Shown here: positions 22,335 to 22,834 of the stretch, piece after piece
How the letters are laid out: every line of letters begins with the position of its first letter
Position numbering within the stretch: the first letter of the stretch is position 1
Source of the DNA: Clostridiales bacterium
GTDB taxonomy: Bacteria > Bacillota > Clostridia > Clostridiales > Caloramatoraceae
Assembly (NCBI GenBank): GCA_026416355.1
Contig: JAOAFH010000058.1
Span: 1 to 22,834 of the forward strand
Direction of reading: 5' to 3'
DNA: 22,834 nt
The notes under the pieces: generated by a model
What the model saw: the letters and a program-made list of their open reading frames with translations, nothing else
Databases searched by the model: none
What the model was told of the DNA's origin: nothing
Translations under genes and position numbers: made by a program

Positions 22335-22834
22335 GTGCGCCCGGCATGGGCGTAATCTTGTCGGTGAAAGTCCGATACGGGGGTTGATAGTGCCAACCGT
22401 TAGCTTAAGACAAGGGTGTCCACCGTGAGGTGGAATCTGAAGGAAGTCGGCGGCAAAGCTCTGGTCTGACGAACAGAAACTACATATAAGGCATATGCTT
22501 GTGGGTGAGTTTGCAGCACAAAACAAAGCCCAAATACTATCCGAAACAAGCGATGTAAATGTAGCAGATATATGGAGTGAAAGATTACGTTCTTACCCGG
22601 GGAGGTCTGATAGATAAGTTATGGATATGAATTTAGAAATAACAACCCATGCAGTGATGTGTGGCTGAGCTATCAGAAGTCAGCAGAGGTCATAGTACCA
22701 CGTAATACGCGTTAGCGTGGGAAGGACTGAACAATAGGAGGTTTTGGAATTTTGAAAGACACGAAGAAATATGATGAAAGCAGACAACTTCATAAAGAAG
22801 GCTATCTACATAAAAATAGAGTGGAACTCAAAGA
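22335..22834 (+). mobile_element. Group II intron, bacterial class C (IIC), 5' part
   Basis: The element starts GTGCGCCCGGCATGGG, a IIC-type 5' end, and continues with family-typical blocks: CAAGGGTGTCC, GGAATCTGAAGGAAG, CGGCAAAGC, GGTCTGA-GAACA, GAGTTTGCA, AAAACAAAG, CTTACCCGGGGAGGTCTG, GAAGTCAGCAGA, GTCATAGTACC and GGGAAGGACTGAACAA. These match what I recall of the Oceanobacillus and B. halodurans IIC introns. It lies directly after a terminator hairpin, the known target of class C introns. The intron protein opens near the window end; domains V and VI lie beyond it. Confidence 0.9.
22752..22834 (+). CDS. Group II intron reverse transcriptase/maturase, N-terminus (partial)
   Basis: A frame opens at TTG 22752, ten bases after AGGAGG (22736-22741), and runs off the window. 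It reads (M)KDTKKYDESRQLHKEGYLH and onward, similar to the start of clostridial IIC intron-encoded proteins. Only 27 residues are visible, before any reverse-transcriptase motif. Its place in domain IV of the intron makes the call likely. An ATT at 22749 is an alternative start. Confidence 0.65.
   Translation, partial: MKDTKKYDESRQLHKEGYLHKNRVELK

Noticed and set aside
22239..22526. Minus-strand frame over the end of thiT and the intron RNA
   Set aside because: It crosses the intron boundary and mirrors the structured intron RNA; it has no ribosome site or family resemblance.
1..22834. CRISPR array, prophage or integrative element
   Set aside because: No spaced direct repeats, integrase, phage or conjugation genes are visible. 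The only mobile element is the group II intron at the right end.

Overview
The window is AT-rich, with strong AGGAGG-type ribosome sites, short intergenic gaps and many rho-independent terminators. It carries a V/A-type ATPase operon, a thi-box ThiT gene and a YhaM-type nuclease. Together these point to a low-GC Gram-positive of the class Clostridia (Clostridiaceae or a Caloramator-like relative). The genus cannot be fixed from the sequence alone. Most of the window is chromosomal housekeeping; the one clear mobile element is a group II intron cut off by the right edge.

Layout. (1) 1-600: the first codons of a minus-strand gene, then a monocistronic C_GCAxxG_C_C-type cysteine protein. (2) 600-3664: a TyrR-type sigma-54 activator followed by methionine gamma-lyase. 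The gap between them holds two exact TyrR-box sequences and a -24/-12 promoter, so the pair looks like a self-contained amino-acid-responsive regulon. (3) 3665-5152: NfeD-like protein and an SPFH/stomatin protein, overlapping by one base. (4) 5160-6158: phosphatidylserine decarboxylase with its own promoter and terminator. (5) 6290-14926: a nine-gene V-type ATPase operon in the order G/H-C-I(a)-K(c)-F-E-A-B-D, closed by an unusual 70-nt hairpin. (6) 14950-16810: a chemotaxis receptor behind a SigD-like promoter. (7) 16825-19298: a Uma2-family protein converging on oligoendopeptidase F. (8) 19440-20453: YhaM-like nuclease (minus). (9) 20515-21107: ndk (plus) and tRNA-Pro(GGG) (minus), converging on one shared terminator. 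(10) 21260-22330: a 57-aa two-helix membrane protein, then a TPP riboswitch controlling thiT. (11) 22335 to the end: the 5' part of a group IIC intron inserted a few bases after the thiT terminator hairpin.

How the genes work together. Methionine gamma-lyase breaks methionine down to 2-oxobutyrate, ammonia and methanethiol, and the ACT-PAS-AAA-Fis regulator next to it is the obvious switch. The ATPase genes encode a full ion-translocating rotary complex. The c subunit lacks the F-type Na+ ligands, which favours protons over sodium. The other genes are separate transcription units without an obvious common pathway.

Start sites were corrected in several genes using ribosome-site spacing, family length or promoter position. 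The pepF reading frame appears to begin at ATC. Gaps without a gene (19299-19440, 21108-21260 and 6159-6291) show only AT-rich sequence, and I recognise nothing in them beyond the sites listed. I see no CRISPR array, transposase or prophage gene. The nearest thing to a new system is the TyrR-box/sigma-54/methionine gamma-lyase module. The ATC start of pepF, the operator-like element shared by two operons, and the 70-nt hairpin after the ATPase operon also deserve a check.
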